Position numbers and translations under genes: made by a program
Notes under the pieces: model-generated
Seen by the model: the letters and a program-made list of their open reading frames with translations, nothing else
Database searches by the model: none
What the model was told of the DNA's origin: nothing
Assembly (NCBI GenBank): GCA_002412625.1
Contig: DHVK01000003.1
Location: 1 to 53,215 of the forward strand
Reading direction: 5' to 3'
Length of the DNA stretch: 53,215 nt
Source of the DNA: Cloacimonetes bacterium UBA5210
GTDB taxonomy: Bacteria; Cloacimonadota; Cloacimonadia; Cloacimonadales; Cloacimonadaceae
In this document: piece by piece, positions 17,791 to 25,808 of the stretch
How the letters are laid out: every line of letters begins with the position of its first letter
Numbering within the stretch: position 1 is the first letter of the stretch

Positions 17791-18645
17791 ATGGAATTTC
17801 AGAGAATAATCCTCAGCCTCCAGGAATACTGGGCAGACAAAGGCTGCAACCTGATCCAACCCTACGATATCGAGATGGGAGCGGGCACTTTTCACCCCGC
17901 CACATTCTTTGGCGCTCTGGGCACCCGCCCCTGCGCCATTGCCTATCCCCAAGCCTGCCGACGCCCCAAAGACGGCAGATATGGTGAAAACCCAAACCGC
18001 TTCCAGCACTACTATCAATTCCAGGTGATCATCAAACCTTGCCCGGACGACATTCAAAACCTCTATCTGAAAAGCCTTCAGGCCATCGGCATCGAGATCG
18101 AGAAGCACGACATCCGCTTTGTGGAAGACGACTGGGAATCCCCAACCCTGGGAGCCTGGGGCCTGGGCTGGGAAGTATGGCTGGACGGCATGGAGATCTC
18201 TCAATTCACCTATTTCCAACAAGTGGGAAGCGTCGATGTCTTCCCCGTCGCGGTAGAGCTGACCTACGGCCTGGAACGCCTCGCTATGTATATTCAGGAC
18301 GTTCCGGATTACCGCCAATTGGCATACAGTGCCACCACAAAATACGCTGATTTGTATTTTGATAAGGAAGTGGAATACTCTGCCTACAATTTCGAATTTG
18401 CCGATACCACCTTGCTCTTCGAGCTTTTTGCAAAGTATGAAGCAGAAAGCCAGAAGCTGATCAAAGCAAACCTGGTATATCCGGCTTACGACATGCTGCT
18501 GAAAAGTTCGCATACCTTCAATCTGCTGGATGCCCGAGGCGTGATCAGCGTTACCGAACGCGCCGCCTACATCGGCAGAATCCGCAATCTGGCAAAGACT
18601 TGCGCGACAACTTATATGGCAAAATACTGTGAGGAAAAGCTATGA
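17791..18645 (+). CDS. glyQ: Glycyl-tRNA synthetase alpha subunit
   Basis: GlyQ is the catalytic, class II-type subunit of the bacterial alpha2beta2 glycyl-tRNA synthetase. From ATG 17791 the product has 284 residues. Conserved segments are MGAGTFHPATFFGALG, RYGENPNRFQHYYQFQV, EVWLDGMEISQFTYFQQVG and ELTYGLERLAMYIQ. I prefer 17791 to the in-frame ATG at 17764, which would overlap the MerR gene and add nine residues absent from typical GlyQ. AGGAAA lies about 8 bases before 17791. The beta-subunit gene glyS, often adjacent, is not in this window, so it must be elsewhere for GlyQ to work. Confidence 0.95.
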   Translation: MEFQRIILSLQEYWADKGCNLIQPYDIEMGAGTFHPATFFGALGTRPCAIAYPQACRRPKDGRYGENPNRFQHYYQFQVIIKPCPDDIQNLYLKSLQAIGIEIEKHDIRFVEDDWESPTLGAWGLGWEVWLDGMEISQFTYFQQVGSVDVFPVAVELTYGLERLAMYIQDVPDYRQLAYSATTKYADLYFDKEVEYSAYNFEFADTTLLFELFAKYEAESQKLIKANLVYPAYDMLLKSSHTFNLLDARGVISVTERAAYIGRIRNLAKTCATTYMAKYCEEKL

Positions 18646-19313
18646 ATCACCCCTACTCTGGAATATTGAATTCGCTGGGCAACATCTCTGACCGCCTGAT
18701 TCAGGTGAATGTATATCAAGACCTTATGGGTGCTTACAACGCCGTCGTCATCCTGGATGAAGACCCGGACGGCTGGCTGGAAAAACTGGCTCCCCTGGCA
18801 AAATATGTTTACAAACACAAGCTGACCCTGCCTCTGATCATCAATCGCAGGTTCATTCAATATTCGCTGGATTCGTATCCGCTGGAATTTATCAACATCA
18901 TCAGCTGCCAAAACCAAAACCTGCTTGCCAAAGAGGATCTCCTGGCAAACCTGAAGATTGCCCCCGCCGACGTGCGCCTGCAAATGGAACGTGAGTTCAA
19001 GAGCAAATGGCTGCTCACCCGGCAGATAGTTTTGGAAGGCAAGATGAATCCGCGCAACCTGAAGAGCACCATGCGCCTCTCGATTTCCGCGCTGATCCCC
19101 GCTTTGAAAGGCTTCTTTTTCCTTAGCAAACAGCCTTATCCGCAGACTACCAAAGACCTCTTTGCCCAAGCCGCTTTGATCAGCAAGACCGATCTGGCCG
19201 CCTGGAGTATCTGGATGGAAAAGAGCAATATTGAACTGGCTGATGTGGAGCGGTATCTGGCTATCCTGCAAAAGCTTATGGAACTAATGGAGACCTATCC
19301 GGTAGAACAATGA
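18642..19313 (+). CDS. Conserved-looking protein of unknown function
   Basis: The 223-residue soluble protein overlaps glyQ (ATGA) and the next gene (ATGA). An N-terminal alpha/beta part (YNAVVILDEDPDGWLEKLAP, then LPLIINRRFIQYSLDSYPLE) recalls a nucleotidyltransferase-like fold from uncharacterised proteins in which 'SLDxFPLEF' recurs. The rest is helical (about 100-220). I see no GSxxRG...DxD signature of active nucleotidyltransferases, so catalysis is doubtful. There is no signal peptide. The function is unassigned; its position between glyQ and an amidohydrolase gives no firm pathway. Confidence 0.6.
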   Translation: MNHPYSGILNSLGNISDRLIQVNVYQDLMGAYNAVVILDEDPDGWLEKLAPLAKYVYKHKLTLPLIINRRFIQYSLDSYPLEFINIISCQNQNLLAKEDLLANLKIAPADVRLQMEREFKSKWLLTRQIVLEGKMNPRNLKSTMRLSISALIPALKGFFFLSKQPYPQTTKDLFAQAALISKTDLAAWSIWMEKSNIELADVERYLAILQKLMELMETYPVEQ

Positions 19314-20101
19314 TTCAGAGCAAATTCAACCTTGGAAACCAAGCTGACCCGGTGCTGGCGCTGGCTATCCACAATGGCCATCAGATGCCGCTTGCGCTTG
19401 AACGCTATACCAAAATCTCCGATGCTGATCGTTTCCGCGAGGAGGATCCCTTCACCGGCCAAATTGCGCATCACTTCGCAAACCACATCATCGTGGAAAG
19501 CAGCCGCTTCGCGGTCGATCTGAACCGCGTAGCGGAAAAGTGCGTGTATCTGAAGCCGGAAGATGCCTGGGGCTTGGATGTCCGGAATTGCGAACTCCCC
19601 GAACCCTTGTATAATGACCTTTTACAAAGCTATACAGACTGGTACAGTACTCTGGTATATCAAGTGGAACGCTTGCTGCAGGTACACCCCTTCCTGATCG
19701 TGCTGGATCTGCACAGCTACAACCATCGCCGGGAGGGGCCAGATGCCGAAGCTGACCCCCAGATCGATAATCCGGATATCATATTGGGTCGCAGCAATAT
19801 GGGCAAAGCTTTTTACCCCTATGTGGATGATCTGCGGGAGCATCTGGATGGCAAAGTGCTGTGGGACAGGCAACTGGATGTGCGTTGTGACGTCAAGTTT
19901 CCTGGAGGTCAGTTAGCACGGTTTTTGCATCAAAGATTTCCCGGGCGCTTGCTTTGCATCGCGATCGAGTTCAAGAAAATCTTCATGAACGAATGGACCG
20001 GAAAGCTGAATCCGGTTCTCCTCTACGCCTTTCGCAATATCTTCTTAACCGAAACCATCCCCTGGATTGAGCGCACACTCGAGCATATAAAACAGCAATA
20101 A
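19310..20101 (+). CDS. N-formylglutamate amidohydrolase family protein
   Basis: This 263-residue metal-dependent amidohydrolase-like protein belongs to the N-formylglutamate deformylase (HutG/FGase) superfamily. It shows AIHNGHQMP near the N terminus, FAVDLNRVAEKCVY, VLDLHSYNHRR and IEFKKIFMNEWTG. These match the D-N-R and D-H-S/x-H metal and substrate motifs of that family. No other histidine-degradation gene is in the window, so the true substrate is open; many relatives are annotated only by family. It ends the recJ-to-20101 gene run. No clear terminator follows. Confidence 0.8.
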   Translation: MIQSKFNLGNQADPVLALAIHNGHQMPLALERYTKISDADRFREEDPFTGQIAHHFANHIIVESSRFAVDLNRVAEKCVYLKPEDAWGLDVRNCELPEPLYNDLLQSYTDWYSTLVYQVERLLQVHPFLIVLDLHSYNHRREGPDAEADPQIDNPDIILGRSNMGKAFYPYVDDLREHLDGKVLWDRQLDVRCDVKFPGGQLARFLHQRFPGRLLCIAIEFKKIFMNEWTGKLNPVLLYAFRNIFLTETIPWIERTLEHIKQQ

Positions 20102-20143
20102 TTCCACCAGATCACTGTTTCTCCGCTCAGTAAAGCCGGTTTC

Positions 20144-20205
20144 ACGCTGATTTTAAGCTGTTGTAGTCGCATGAGCACAGCTTAGACACAGCTCAAAATC
20201 AGCGT
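20144..20205 (+). repeat. Dispersed ~66-bp palindromic intergenic repeat, copy C
   Basis: The arms 20144-20161 (ACGCTGATTTTAAGCTGT) and 20188-20205 are inverted repeats matching at 17 of 18 positions, so this is the best palindrome of the family. The centre (GTCGCATGAGCACAGCTTAG) matches other copies. It lies in the 244-bp gap between convergent genes, where it could also act as a transcript-end hairpin. No T-run follows. Confidence 0.8.
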
Positions 20206-20345
20206 AATCCTGCCCTTATGAAACAAAGACCATTGCACATAGCCCCTACACTGGCTGCAGTGCTGAGGTAAAATTAGACATTTTTGTCAAGACCAGGGCG
20301 CCACTTCCGCTCATGAAATGCTTACACTATAGACATTGGATAATC

Positions 20346-22655
20346 CTATTTCATCAAGAGCATTCTCTTGGTCTGTATCCCATTCTGGCTACTAACGCGG
20401 TAGAAATATACTCCGCTGGCTACAGCAGTATTATTCATATCTTTGCCGTTCCACACCACGCTGTGTAATCCGGCAGACACTTCAGTATTAATCAAGGTCT
20501 TGACCAATTGCCCCTTAAGGTTATAGATGTCAAGTCGCATTTTCGTTGCTTCCGGTAAACTGTAGCTAATGGTAGTGGTAGGATTGAAGGGATTTGGATA
20601 GTTTTGATGCAGAGTAAGCTGGTTCAGTCCTTGCACCACCTGATCATCATTTGAGACCCAAGGCTGGGAGCCAAACTCAAAACAACCTATATCGATGCGA
20701 TCGTTCCACACCCGCTGATTTCCCACCAGATCATAAGGGGGCAAAGCCAGCTCGGTGATATCCGGAGTTCCCGCATCAATGCCGGCAGATGCGCTTGAAA
20801 GGCTGTAATACAGGGGATCGTGGATGTCATCGCCTCCCTGGAAAAGGGGCTGACCATAGAGATTACCTTCTCCCCAGGTTGTAGTGACGCTACCGGATAA
20901 ATGGAAAAAGCTGTCACTCCCTCCGGTGATTAAGCAGTTGTTAAATGTCACTCCGGCATAGCTTGACTCATCCCAGGCAAAGGTTGCAACTTCATACGGA
21001 GTATTTCCCGTGACTATTGTATTATTGATCTCTATGTTTGTGTTTTCCAAACTCAAATTCAAGCCCCCACTTTGCGTCACGGAACTGTTATTGGCTATGG
21101 TGCAGTTGTTGATAGTGAGGTCACAATTTCCGCCCTCAATGGTAAAGGCCAATCCACTGGTTATGTCTGGCCAAAACTGAGAAGTATCGACAATATCCGT
21201 AATCAAGAAATTGGATATATCTATCGTAGTATTTAGTGAAGCAGCTCTTAGTGGCTTGGAAATGCCTCCTCCGGTGCAGGAAGAAGAGTACATGTCATAA
21301 TTGGTAGCAGAAAGCCGTTGTACTCTGAAGTTTGAGAACACACCAGTTTCATAGGCCCAGATTACAAAGCCATTACCCACCTGCGAATCCTCGATGATCA
21401 GATTGTCCACAGTTAAATCATGACAAGACATGATCACAAAAGCACCCCCGATCGCCCATGAGTCCTTAATATGGATGTTCTTCACCGTTATCTTATCGGT
21501 TTCTCCGTCTCGATGATCATCTAGCCAGAATAGGTTTGAGTGCTTTTCAAAGCCATTAACTAAAGTGAAGTTGGCAATTGTCAGATAATCCTGAGCCATG
21601 TAGCCCATGATATATGCTCCATAATGCTCCGCGTCCAGGATCACTTCCTCCATCGTTTCACCAATCAGGTTAACATAGCTTTTTAGCTGGAGAGGTAAGG
21701 CCTCCCCGGTTTGGCTCCAGGAATATCGGCCGGGCAACACATGCACAGTGGGATTGCTGTTTCCATCAGGTTGGACCTTAGCCAGAGCATAGGATATGTT
21801 TCTTAATGGCGCAGAAGGGGATAGTCCGTCGTTTGCATTGTCACCTTGAGGGCTTACCCACAGATCCTGGTTAACCTGCGAGATTGAACCTTGATTAATA
21901 TGAACGGGATGATGGCTGGGAGAATAGTAAAAGTAAGGATCATTATTTAAAACAGACCCTCTTTCCAGGTAAATCACGGTTGGATCACAGGACACTCCAT
22001 AAGTAACATCGTTGCCCCTGCTTGAGGTATTGAGGTATATGCTGTTTCTTTCAAACTGATCGAAGGTGATACCGCTGTTGGGGCTGAATGCGCTCAATCC
22101 CCCACCACCTGAGAGGCCATGATTCAGATAGATATCATTCCCGATAAGCGTCAAATATGAATACTGTGCGCTGACCCCTCCACCATAGGACGCCCGACAA
22201 TGGTGAATTATACAATGCTCCACAAATGCTGTGCTGCGCATCAAACTGATCCCACCACCATTTGAGTACTTTTCCGTCAATGGGTAAGAGTTGCTCCGGC
22301 AATTGCGAATGGTAAGACCGCTGATCTTTAAAGGAGATGTCGCTGTTCCGCTATTCTGGACGATGATTCCGGTCCGTAAATCCTCTCCATCAATGATGGT
22401 TCGGCTGATATGGGTGGTATCACCATCTGCAATGTAGAAACTTCCGAGCGTGATAGATTTGTTCTCGATAAGCACATCACCTGTCCATACGCCCTGAGCA
22501 ATCAGCACCGTGTCACCATCGGCTGCCATGTTGATCCCGGCTTGGATGCTTTCCGCGTCTGCGCTGCCGTCAGAGCCTACGATGATAAATGCGGCGTGCA
22601 TTACCGATACAGACATAAGAACGAGCAGTGCTGTTACAATTGATGGTATTTTCAT
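20346..22655 (-). CDS. Secreted right-handed beta-helix protein with C-terminal sorting domain
   Basis: The 769-residue protein has a signal peptide (about 1-21, VMHAAF cleavage region). A pectate-lyase-like N terminus follows (ESIQAGINMAADGDTVLIAQGVWTGDVLIENKSITL, a DUF1565/beta-helix opening). Many parallel beta-helix turns run to about residue 650, for example TIDGEDLRTGIIVQNSGTA, IHHCRASYGGGVS and TINNCTIANNSSV. The last ~80 residues are the YPNPFNP sorting domain ending in RMLLMK. AGAGGA lies upstream of the ATG. It is likely a surface or extracellular protein, either a carbohydrate-acting enzyme or an adhesin. No catalytic residues were identified. Confidence 0.88.
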   Translation of the reverse strand: MKIPSIVTALLVLMSVSVMHAAFIIVGSDGSADAESIQAGINMAADGDTVLIAQGVWTGDVLIENKSITLGSFYIADGDTTHISRTIIDGEDLRTGIIVQNSGTATSPLKISGLTIRNCRSNSYPLTEKYSNGGGISLMRSTAFVEHCIIHHCRASYGGGVSAQYSYLTLIGNDIYLNHGLSGGGGLSAFSPNSGITFDQFERNSIYLNTSSRGNDVTYGVSCDPTVIYLERGSVLNNDPYFYYSPSHHPVHINQGSISQVNQDLWVSPQGDNANDGLSPSAPLRNISYALAKVQPDGNSNPTVHVLPGRYSWSQTGEALPLQLKSYVNLIGETMEEVILDAEHYGAYIMGYMAQDYLTIANFTLVNGFEKHSNLFWLDDHRDGETDKITVKNIHIKDSWAIGGAFVIMSCHDLTVDNLIIEDSQVGNGFVIWAYETGVFSNFRVQRLSATNYDMYSSSCTGGGISKPLRAASLNTTIDISNFLITDIVDTSQFWPDITSGLAFTIEGGNCDLTINNCTIANNSSVTQSGGLNLSLENTNIEINNTIVTGNTPYEVATFAWDESSYAGVTFNNCLITGGSDSFFHLSGSVTTTWGEGNLYGQPLFQGGDDIHDPLYYSLSSASAGIDAGTPDITELALPPYDLVGNQRVWNDRIDIGCFEFGSQPWVSNDDQVVQGLNQLTLHQNYPNPFNPTTTISYSLPEATKMRLDIYNLKGQLVKTLINTEVSAGLHSVVWNGKDMNNTAVASGVYFYRVSSQNGIQTKRMLLMK

Positions 22656-22736
22656 CCAATCCTCTTTAGTAATTCGTGTGCAATGAGATTCCGGGTTTTC
22701 AGATCAATCCTTGTACATTTGGCACATAATTGGAAA

Positions 22737-22768
22737 ACTACCAGGCGGGTGTGATCCCGCCTGATAGT
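22737..22768 (-). terminator. Hairpin terminator downstream of the 22782 gene remnant
   Basis: CAGGCGGG (22742-22749) and CCCGCCTG (22756-22763) form an 8-bp GC-rich stem with a 6-base loop. It extends outward with one mismatch (ACTA/TAGT). On the minus strand it is followed by GTAGTTTTCC, a modest U-tract. Confidence 0.55.
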
Positions 22769-22781
22769 CCTCGCGGTTATG

Positions 22782-23138
22782 CTACTCTACAACAATCATC
22801 TTTTTTGTCAATGCATAGTTCCCAGAGTTGATCTTACAGAAGTAAATCCCCTTGGCAACAGCTCTACCGTCATCAGTTTTTCCGTTCCAGACAATGGTGG
22901 AGCGTCCTTTGGATATCTCGGAAGCCTTCATCCTCCTGATCGTTTGCCCCCTTAAGTTATAGATCGTTATATCCACCAAGCTTTTCGAATTCGCTTGGAT
23001 CTCGATATTGGCGATACCACGGCTTGGATTGGGGTAGATCAGGCTTATCCCGTCAATATCATTCATAGGTACCTGTTTGACTTGTGTAAACACAAGCAAC
23101 AGACTTTTTGACCTTATGGCCTCTCTCACATGCAGCAT
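22782..23138 (-). pseudogene. Orphan C-terminal sorting domain, remnant of a secreted-protein gene
   Basis: About 90 of the 118 residues are a complete sorting domain (IYPNPSRGIANIEI, ITIYNLRGQTIRRM, STIVWNGKTDDG, AKGIYFCKINSG, KKMIVVE). No passenger domain or signal peptide precedes it. The same reading frame upstream carries stops at 23142 and 23190, and then the signal-peptide ORF at 23190-23414 lies in that same frame. The simplest reading is one secreted-protein gene whose middle was deleted and which now decays. A short functional protein cannot be excluded, since a hairpin terminator follows. Confidence 0.6.
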
Positions 23139-23189
23139 ACGTTATGCTACACGCGGACTAATGGACAATGTTCCAGGAGATTGAACGCA

Positions 23190-23414
23190 TCATTTAACCC
23201 GGTAGAAATAATACTTCCCTTCAATTTTGATCACGATGACCTTTTCGCTCTGGTGGACGATCAGACATTCCGGATTGTTCAAATCACCTTTGTATTCCGG
23301 TAGAATGGTGGTTTCATAACCACCGACATTTTCGGCATTAAGCGCCCGCGGGGTGCTAAGCATGAGTAGTGCAGTTAAAGCTGTCATAATAATTACCTTC
23401 ATTTGTATCCTCAC
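23190..23414 (-). CDS. Short exported protein or N-terminal remnant of a secreted-protein gene
   Basis: The 74-residue product starts MRIQMKVIIMTALTALLML, a plausible signal peptide ending about residue 27 (ALNAE). About 45 mature residues ending in YYFYRVK follow. It is in the same frame as the orphan sorting domain at 22782-23138, separated by two stop codons. It may therefore be the 5' end of a broken gene. It could also be a genuine tiny periplasmic protein; GAGGAT precedes the ATG. I do not recognise a family. Confidence 0.45.
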   Translation of the reverse strand: MRIQMKVIIMTALTALLMLSTPRALNAENVGGYETTILPEYKGDLNNPECLIVHQSEKVIVIKIEGKYYFYRVK

Positions 23415-23919
23415 TATATTTAAAGATGAGTTCCAATTAATTCAAAGTGTTCCCCAATTATTCCATAACTAACTGCAATATATGCTTATAAAGTTTGATG
23501 GAGTTTGTAGGCATTGGATAGAACCAGAATGCGATCACATGATTATACCTGGGATTGCTCGTGAGGGTACAGTCGACGCTGGCGCAGGGATATTGATGCT
23601 ACACTCCGATTGGCAGATCAAGCGAAGTCTATAGTTTACAGCGAGATTCGTTCACAATGGCAATTCGGAGATAGCCGCCCCAAACTTGCCACTACGCTGG
23701 ATGAGGAAGGAGTTTTGGCAGCATTATCACACACACATTCATCAAGAAGGATACTAGCCCAGTGGTTCATAGTGCATGTTAAGGGATGATGGCCGCTGAT
23801 CTGTTGCTGTCTTCGTCCAAAGCGCTGAAAAAGAATCGGTGGTACTGTGACCGCCTGTACTCGCTCAGAGCCCTGGAAAAGCATCAGGGATCGGGAAAAA
23901 GTCTGTCTGGATTGTGCCG
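23415..23919. other. Gene-free stretch with a possible degraded reading frame
   Basis: No intact gene was found. On the plus strand, about 23560-23788 is open and reads like protein (segments ADQAKSIVYSEIRSQW, TTLDEEGVLAAL and SSRRILAQWF) before a TGA. A second frame continues plausibly to about 23920. This may be the remnant of an old gene, possibly a mobile-element gene, but I cannot identify it. Confidence 0.3.
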
Positions 23920-25017
23920 TTAACGGATCAGCTTTATTACATCCTCAATAGTCAGCAAGCAACTGCCTTTTTCCATGGGCAAGGGCTCAACCACACTCTC
24001 CGGAGCAGATCCAATCAGTACCGGAACATAGCAATCGACAATCCGGATTTGATTTGATCGGTTGATGCGAATGCAGATCAGCGCAATCTTTGGTTCAAAC
24101 GGGATTGATGCGTCCACAATGCTGATTTGATATTGATTGGGTAATTCCATGTGGACTCCCCAGTCGTCAATATTCACAAAACCAGCCAAAGTATTGCGCA
24201 GCTCGGTTCTTAGCTTCACAGGGCAGTAACGGCGAAACTCATTGAGCCCGGTTCCTGCAGAATACTCTACCAAGGTGGTCATGAAGCGCTTGATGTTCTT
24301 TAGCGTTTGATAATCCAGAATCTCCGGTGTATCAATCCATCCCTGTTCGCGCAGGAAGCAGGACTTGAGCTTTTTTGCCAGAATGTGCTTTCTTTTTCTT
24401 GCCCCGCTATAATTCATTTCGTTTTGCTCAGCGTATTCCTTTAAAGACTTGAAGCCTTGCATACTGTTCCATTCTGTAAATTCGGAGGGGGTGAGTATCC
24501 GCTTGATATCTTTCAGGGTTATCGCTTCCCTCAGATCATCAAGATCCTCATCCGGGCTTTGGTTTTCGATTCTCAGTTTGGTGTCCAGTTCATGCCTTAT
24601 CGCGGTTTCATGCGATGCAGCCTGATAACCCTTCATCACCAAGTTGAAGGCTGTCCGCCGTAGCCAACCTTTGATGAAGATGATCTGTTTCTTGCTATTC
24701 AAGAACGCGACCATGACAGACTGAGTGATATCCTGCGCTTTATCCGGATCATCAGTCAGGCTGAGTGCATACCCAAAAGTGAAGTGCCAGAGATTTTCCA
24801 CATGAGCTTCGGTTTCGCGTTCCACTTGCCTGGTTATCCAAGAATCGAGTTCGGAATCGCTGTCTGCTCTGTGCAATAGCGAAAGCACCACCGCATCCGT
24901 AACATCTTGCACGATATTTCCATGGCGCAAATAGTTAGCTGCCCGGGCTGCGATTTGTTCCCGGATTTCGTTGAATCTGCCTTCATCCTCCGGCAGATAC
25001 TTTATCTTTATATTCAT
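23920..25017 (-). CDS. Sigma-70 (ECF-like) RNA polymerase sigma factor homologue with long C-terminal extension
   Basis: From ATG 25017 the product has 365 residues. Residues about 75-135 fit sigma region 2 (ENLWHFTFGYALSLTDDPDKAQDITQSVMVAF, then FIKGWLRRTAFNLVM). Residues about 160-225 fit a region-4-like helix-turn-helix (LTPSEFTEWNSMQGF, SLKEYAEQNEMNYSGARKRK). About 75 residues precede region 2, and about 140 residues after region 4 match nothing I know, being rich in beta-strand-like segments (YQISIVDASIPFEPKIALICI). The start is supported by AGAGG 6 bases upstream; an in-frame ATG at 25023 and a longer frame to 25125 exist. No anti-sigma gene is adjacent. Family assignment is moderate. 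Confidence 0.6.
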   Translation of the reverse strand: MNIKIKYLPEDEGRFNEIREQIAARAANYLRHGNIVQDVTDAVVLSLLHRADSDSELDSWITRQVERETEAHVENLWHFTFGYALSLTDDPDKAQDITQSVMVAFLNSKKQIIFIKGWLRRTAFNLVMKGYQAASHETAIRHELDTKLRIENQSPDEDLDDLREAITLKDIKRILTPSEFTEWNSMQGFKSLKEYAEQNEMNYSGARKRKHILAKKLKSCFLREQGWIDTPEILDYQTLKNIKRFMTTLVEYSAGTGLNEFRRYCPVKLRTELRNTLAGFVNIDDWGVHMELPNQYQISIVDASIPFEPKIALICIRINRSNQIRIVDCYVPVLIGSAPESVVEPLPMEKGSCLLTIEDVIKLIR

Positions 25018-25066
25018 AGTCATCCTCTGTCTGGATTTATTTGGCAAAGCGGATGCATTTTTCTCA

Positions 25067-25141
25067 CAGCTGAATTTTGCGTCAAGCTTGATGAAACATG
25101 CACTGCTGGTTTCAGCTTGACGCATGAAAGAGACTCAGCTA
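25067..25141. repeat. Nested inverted repeat upstream of the sigma-like gene, possible copy G
   Basis: TGCGTCAAGCT (25078-25088) and AGCTTGACGCA (25114-25124) are an 11-bp perfect inverted pair, extended by GAAAC/GTTTC nearby. Outer CAGCTGA (25067) and TCAGCTA (25135) also pair. The nested AGCTGA/CAAGCT arms resemble the dispersed palindrome family, but spacing and centre differ, so membership is uncertain. It would be in the 5' leader of the minus-strand gene. Confidence 0.5.
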
Positions 25142-25345
25142 AATGCGAATGAATCTAAACGTGATATATGGATATATGGTCTTGATATGTAGTTGGTTAT
25201 ACTGTATAGTCGATAGTGTGTCGTGAGTTCGGAAAGCAACTGATTATTGATCTGAGCCTTGAGTATCAAAGGAAACAGAATCTCATTCAGAATTTATGTC
25301 GTTGTCCGACAGCAACACCATCAACCGAGTTAAGTAAATTTCCTG
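25142..25345. other. Gene-free gap before the superoxide reductase promoter
   Basis: Between the nested inverted repeat and the promoter at 25346 there is no supported gene. It must contain the promoter of the divergent sigma-like gene, which I could not place with confidence. Confidence 0.4.
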
Positions 25346-25374
25346 TTGACAAAAGATGCTGCGCTTTATATACT
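25346..25374 (+). promoter_or_regulatory. Strong promoter of the superoxide reductase-rubrerythrin-rubredoxin operon
   Basis: A perfect TTGACA at 25346-25351 and TATACT at 25369-25374 are separated by 17 bp. The expected start of transcription is near 25381, with GGAGGT at 25397-25402 before the ATG at 25407. No operator-like palindrome is evident over it. Confidence 0.75.
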
Positions 25375-25406
25375 TGGCGCAGTTATTTAAATACATGGAG
25401 GTAAAG

Positions 25407-25784
25407 ATGATAGCTCTACGTCAAGTTTGGCATTGCCCGATTTGTGGAAACGTTGTGGAAGCAGTATATGGTGGTCAGGGGGAATTGGTTTGCTGCGGTG
25501 AGCCGATGAACCTTTTGAAGGAAAACACTGTAGATGCTGCAAAAGAAAAACACGTCCCGGTCGTGACCGACCTGGGCAACTCGATCAAAGTGGAAGTGGG
25601 CTCTGTGCCTCATCCGATGGAAGAAAAGCACTATATCGCTTTTGTAGAAGTACTCACCAAAAAGAAAGTGTACCGTCACGAGTTCCTGCCCGGCGATGCC
25701 CCGGTGGCAGAGTTTCCCGTGAAGCAAGCCGAAGTGGAATCAGTGCGCGAATACTGCAATCTGCACGGTCTTTGGAAAGCGTAA
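25407..25784 (+). CDS. dfx: Desulfoferrodoxin (2Fe superoxide reductase)
   Basis: Superoxide reductase converts superoxide to peroxide without making oxygen, a defence typical of anaerobes. The 125-residue protein has the N-terminal desulforedoxin-type centre (C10, C13, C29, C30 in CPICG...CCGEPM). The catalytic SOR domain contributes ligands H49 (EKHVP, with E47), H69 and H75 (PHPMEEKHYI), and C117 and H120 (YCNLHGLW). The start at 25407 follows GGAGGT; an upstream in-frame frame to 25356 overlaps the promoter. It leads an operon with rubrerythrin and rubredoxin, the partners for peroxide removal and electron supply. Confidence 0.95.
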   Translation: MIALRQVWHCPICGNVVEAVYGGQGELVCCGEPMNLLKENTVDAAKEKHVPVVTDLGNSIKVEVGSVPHPMEEKHYIAFVEVLTKKKVYRHEFLPGDAPVAEFPVKQAEVESVREYCNLHGLWKA

Positions 25785-25808
25785 ACAGAATCACCAGGAG
25801 GTAAATAA

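Noticed and set aside
25356..25406. Extended N terminus for superoxide reductase
   Set aside because: The upstream frame overlaps the -10 region; the ATG at 25407 with GGAGGT matches the family start.
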